The notes under the pieces: generated by a model
Told to the model about the DNA's origin: nothing
The model's database searches: none
Seen by the model: the letters and a program-made list of their open reading frames with translations, nothing else
Part shown: in pieces, positions 29,172 through 29,859 of the stretch
Position numbering within the stretch: position 1 is the stretch's first letter
Layout of the letters: each line of letters starts with the position of its first letter
IMG/VR virus record: IMGVR_UViG_3300021137_000065
Coordinates: 1 to 29,859 of that record
DNA: 29,859 nt
Reading direction: 5' to 3' (one strand)
Source of the DNA: a virus
Translations under genes and position numbers: made by a program

Positions 29172-29600
29172 ATGAATTGGCATAAAAAACACAAAGAAGA
29201 ATCTTCAATCGGAGATAAGATAGCAGATGCAGTAGCAAACGGAATGGGTTCTTGGAATTTTATTATTTGGCAAACTGTTATTGTTTTGATTTGGATGGGG
29301 TTAAATGTAGTCGGATTTATTAAACATTGGGATAGTTACCCATTTATACTCTTAAATTTGATTTTTTCTACTCAAGCTGCTTATGCTGCGCCAATTATTA
29401 TGATGAGCCAAAACAGACAAAGTGAGAGAGATAGAGAACACGCACAACACGATTACGAGGTTAATCTTCAAGCTAAAAAAGAAATCGAGGACATACAAAT
29501 ACAACTTTATAAGTTAGAAACCGAAAAATTAGACAAGATTATTGAAATACTTGAATCTTACGATTATTTTGATGATGATTTCGATATTTACGATAATTAA
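29172..29600 (+). CDS. DUF1003 family membrane protein
   Basis: A 142-residue protein. The DUF1003 signature is complete: GDKIADAVANGMGSWNFII, a first membrane helix (IIWQTVIVLIWMGLNVVGFI), then WDSYPFILLNLIFSTQAAYA with APIIMMSQNRQSERDREHAQ, then HDYEVNLQAKKEIEDIQIQL. The acidic end (DYFDDDFDIYDN) is unusual. DUF1003 proteins are common bacterial membrane proteins of unknown role; here, behind its own promoter and flanked by terminators, it looks like a cargo ('moron') gene acquired from a host. ATG 29172 is preferred over TTG 29166 because the promoter box overlaps the latter. Confidence 0.92.
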   Translation: MNWHKKHKEESSIGDKIADAVANGMGSWNFIIWQTVIVLIWMGLNVVGFIKHWDSYPFILLNLIFSTQAAYAAPIIMMSQNRQSERDREHAQHDYEVNLQAKKEIEDIQIQLYKLETEKLDKIIEILESYDYFDDDFDIYDN

Positions 29601-29602
29601 TT

Positions 29603-29624
29603 ACTCAATGGATTGAGTTATTTT
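29603..29624 (+). terminator. Weak terminator after DUF1003
   Basis: ACTCAA-TGGA-TTGAGT (a perfect 16-base palindrome with flanking T/A) directly after the stop, followed by TATTTT. A further ACTCAAT lies at 29625. The short stem and weak T run make this a modest terminator. Confidence 0.5.
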
Positions 29625-29631
29625 ACTCAAT

Positions 29632-29699
29632 GTTCACTTATAATATTGTTCACGAAAACGTGAACGTTCACCGGCAGTGAACAAACTATATAGGTGAAC
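29632..29699. repeat. GTTCAC/GTGAAC repeat array
   Basis: Six half-sites in 68 bases: GTTCAC at 29632, 29648, 29666 and GTGAAC at 29660, 29677, 29694. They form GTTCACG-aaaa-CGTGAAC (29648-29665), the perfect palindrome GTGAACGTTCAC (29660-29671) and GTTCAC-cggca-GTGAAC (29666-29682). The array is noncoding and lies between converging transcription units. A protein-binding array (operator, origin or attachment-site arms) is likely. Confidence 0.7.
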
Positions 29700-29736
29700 A
29701 GTTTATAATTTCCTTAATTATCGCAGTATTACTACT

Positions 29737-29837
29737 TAATTTGTCACATATTTATATAAAATTGTGACATAATTTGTCTACTTTTTTATATAAAAAACAG
29801 GACAATTATATTTTAATTGCCCTTAAACCTAATTTGT
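29737..29837. repeat. TAATTTGT direct repeats with TGTCACA inverted repeat
   Basis: TAATTTGTC occurs at 29737-29745 and 29770-29778 (33 bases apart, about three helical turns), and TAATTTGT again at 29830-29837. TGTCACA (29742-29748) and TGTGACA (29763-29769) form a 7-bp inverted repeat around the gap. The stretch is very A+T rich and holds no gene that I can support. Confidence 0.55.
29792..29822 (-). terminator. Leftward intrinsic terminator at the right edge
   Basis: On the minus strand: GGGCAATTA (29822-29814), a 5-base loop, TAATTGTCC (29808-29800) with one mismatch, then TG and six T (29797-29792). Two minus-strand frames are open from the window edge into this hairpin (stops at plus 29806-29808 and 29813-29815), so a leftward gene beginning beyond the window probably ends here. 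Confidence 0.65.
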
Positions 29838-29859
29838 AATTCATAGCAAATAAAGCCTT

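Noticed and set aside
1-29859. tRNA genes, insertion sequences, integrase
   Set aside because: I looked for cloverleaf-like segments, transposase motifs and tyrosine or serine recombinase signatures and saw none; absence by eye is not proof for tRNAs.

Overview
The window is most of the genome of a tailed phage, or a prophage of the same kind, with a siphovirus (long non-contractile tail) morphology and a host in the phylum Bacteroidota. The host call rests on three things: an A+T-rich sequence (about one third G+C by eye); repeated TAnnTTTG promoter boxes just upstream of genes, typical of Bacteroidota; and almost no Shine-Dalgarno sequences. Many proteins also belong to families common in Flavobacterium- and Bacteroides-type phages. 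Nearly every gene is on the + strand and tightly packed, with frequent TAATG or ATGA stop/start overlaps. No integrase or repressor is visible, so lifestyle cannot be decided from this window.

Region 1 (1-6209) holds replication, recombination and early genes. In order these are the C-terminal end of an unidentified protein, small genes including one with an SSB-like acidic tail and one HTH protein, and a cytosine-5 DNA methyltransferase. A strong promoter with a structured leader then precedes a DUF4373-like replication initiator and its partner. The initiator gene contains iteron-like repeats followed by a purine-rich tract, the layout of a lambda-type origin. After a terminator come small early genes, a homing-endonuclease-like gene with its own promoter, a NinG-like nuclease and two tiny genes too short for routine ORF calling.

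Region 2 (6219-12980) is packaging and head: ParB-like protein, small and large terminase, portal, a Dps/ferritin-motif protein, an SPP1 gp7/Mu F-like head protein, a prohead protease and an HK97-fold major capsid protein, closed by a terminator. Region 3 (13049-25589) opens with a new promoter and encodes the head-tail connectors, tail terminator, tail tube, a tail assembly chaperone pair joined by a -1 frameshift at an A9 run, a short tape measure, a tail hub protein, a second tail-tube-like protein, and a 1610-residue fibre ending in an S74 self-cleaving chaperone.

Region 4 (25593-27252) is lysis: small membrane proteins that could be holins, a spanin-like protein and a pesticin/T4-type muramidase. 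Region 5 (27270-29859) has a DEDD exonuclease, a MazG-like protein, an HExxH metallopeptidase, an inverted HNH homing endonuclease flanked by two short promoter-hairpin-terminator units, and a DUF1003 membrane protein. It ends in a repeat-rich noncoding stretch with a leftward terminator, which could be an attachment site, an origin or an operator array.

The best candidates for something new are the in-gene origin, the structured leader with a near-perfect Shine-Dalgarno, the pair of candidate small RNAs and the right-end repeat array. All product names come from reading the sequence; no database search was run.
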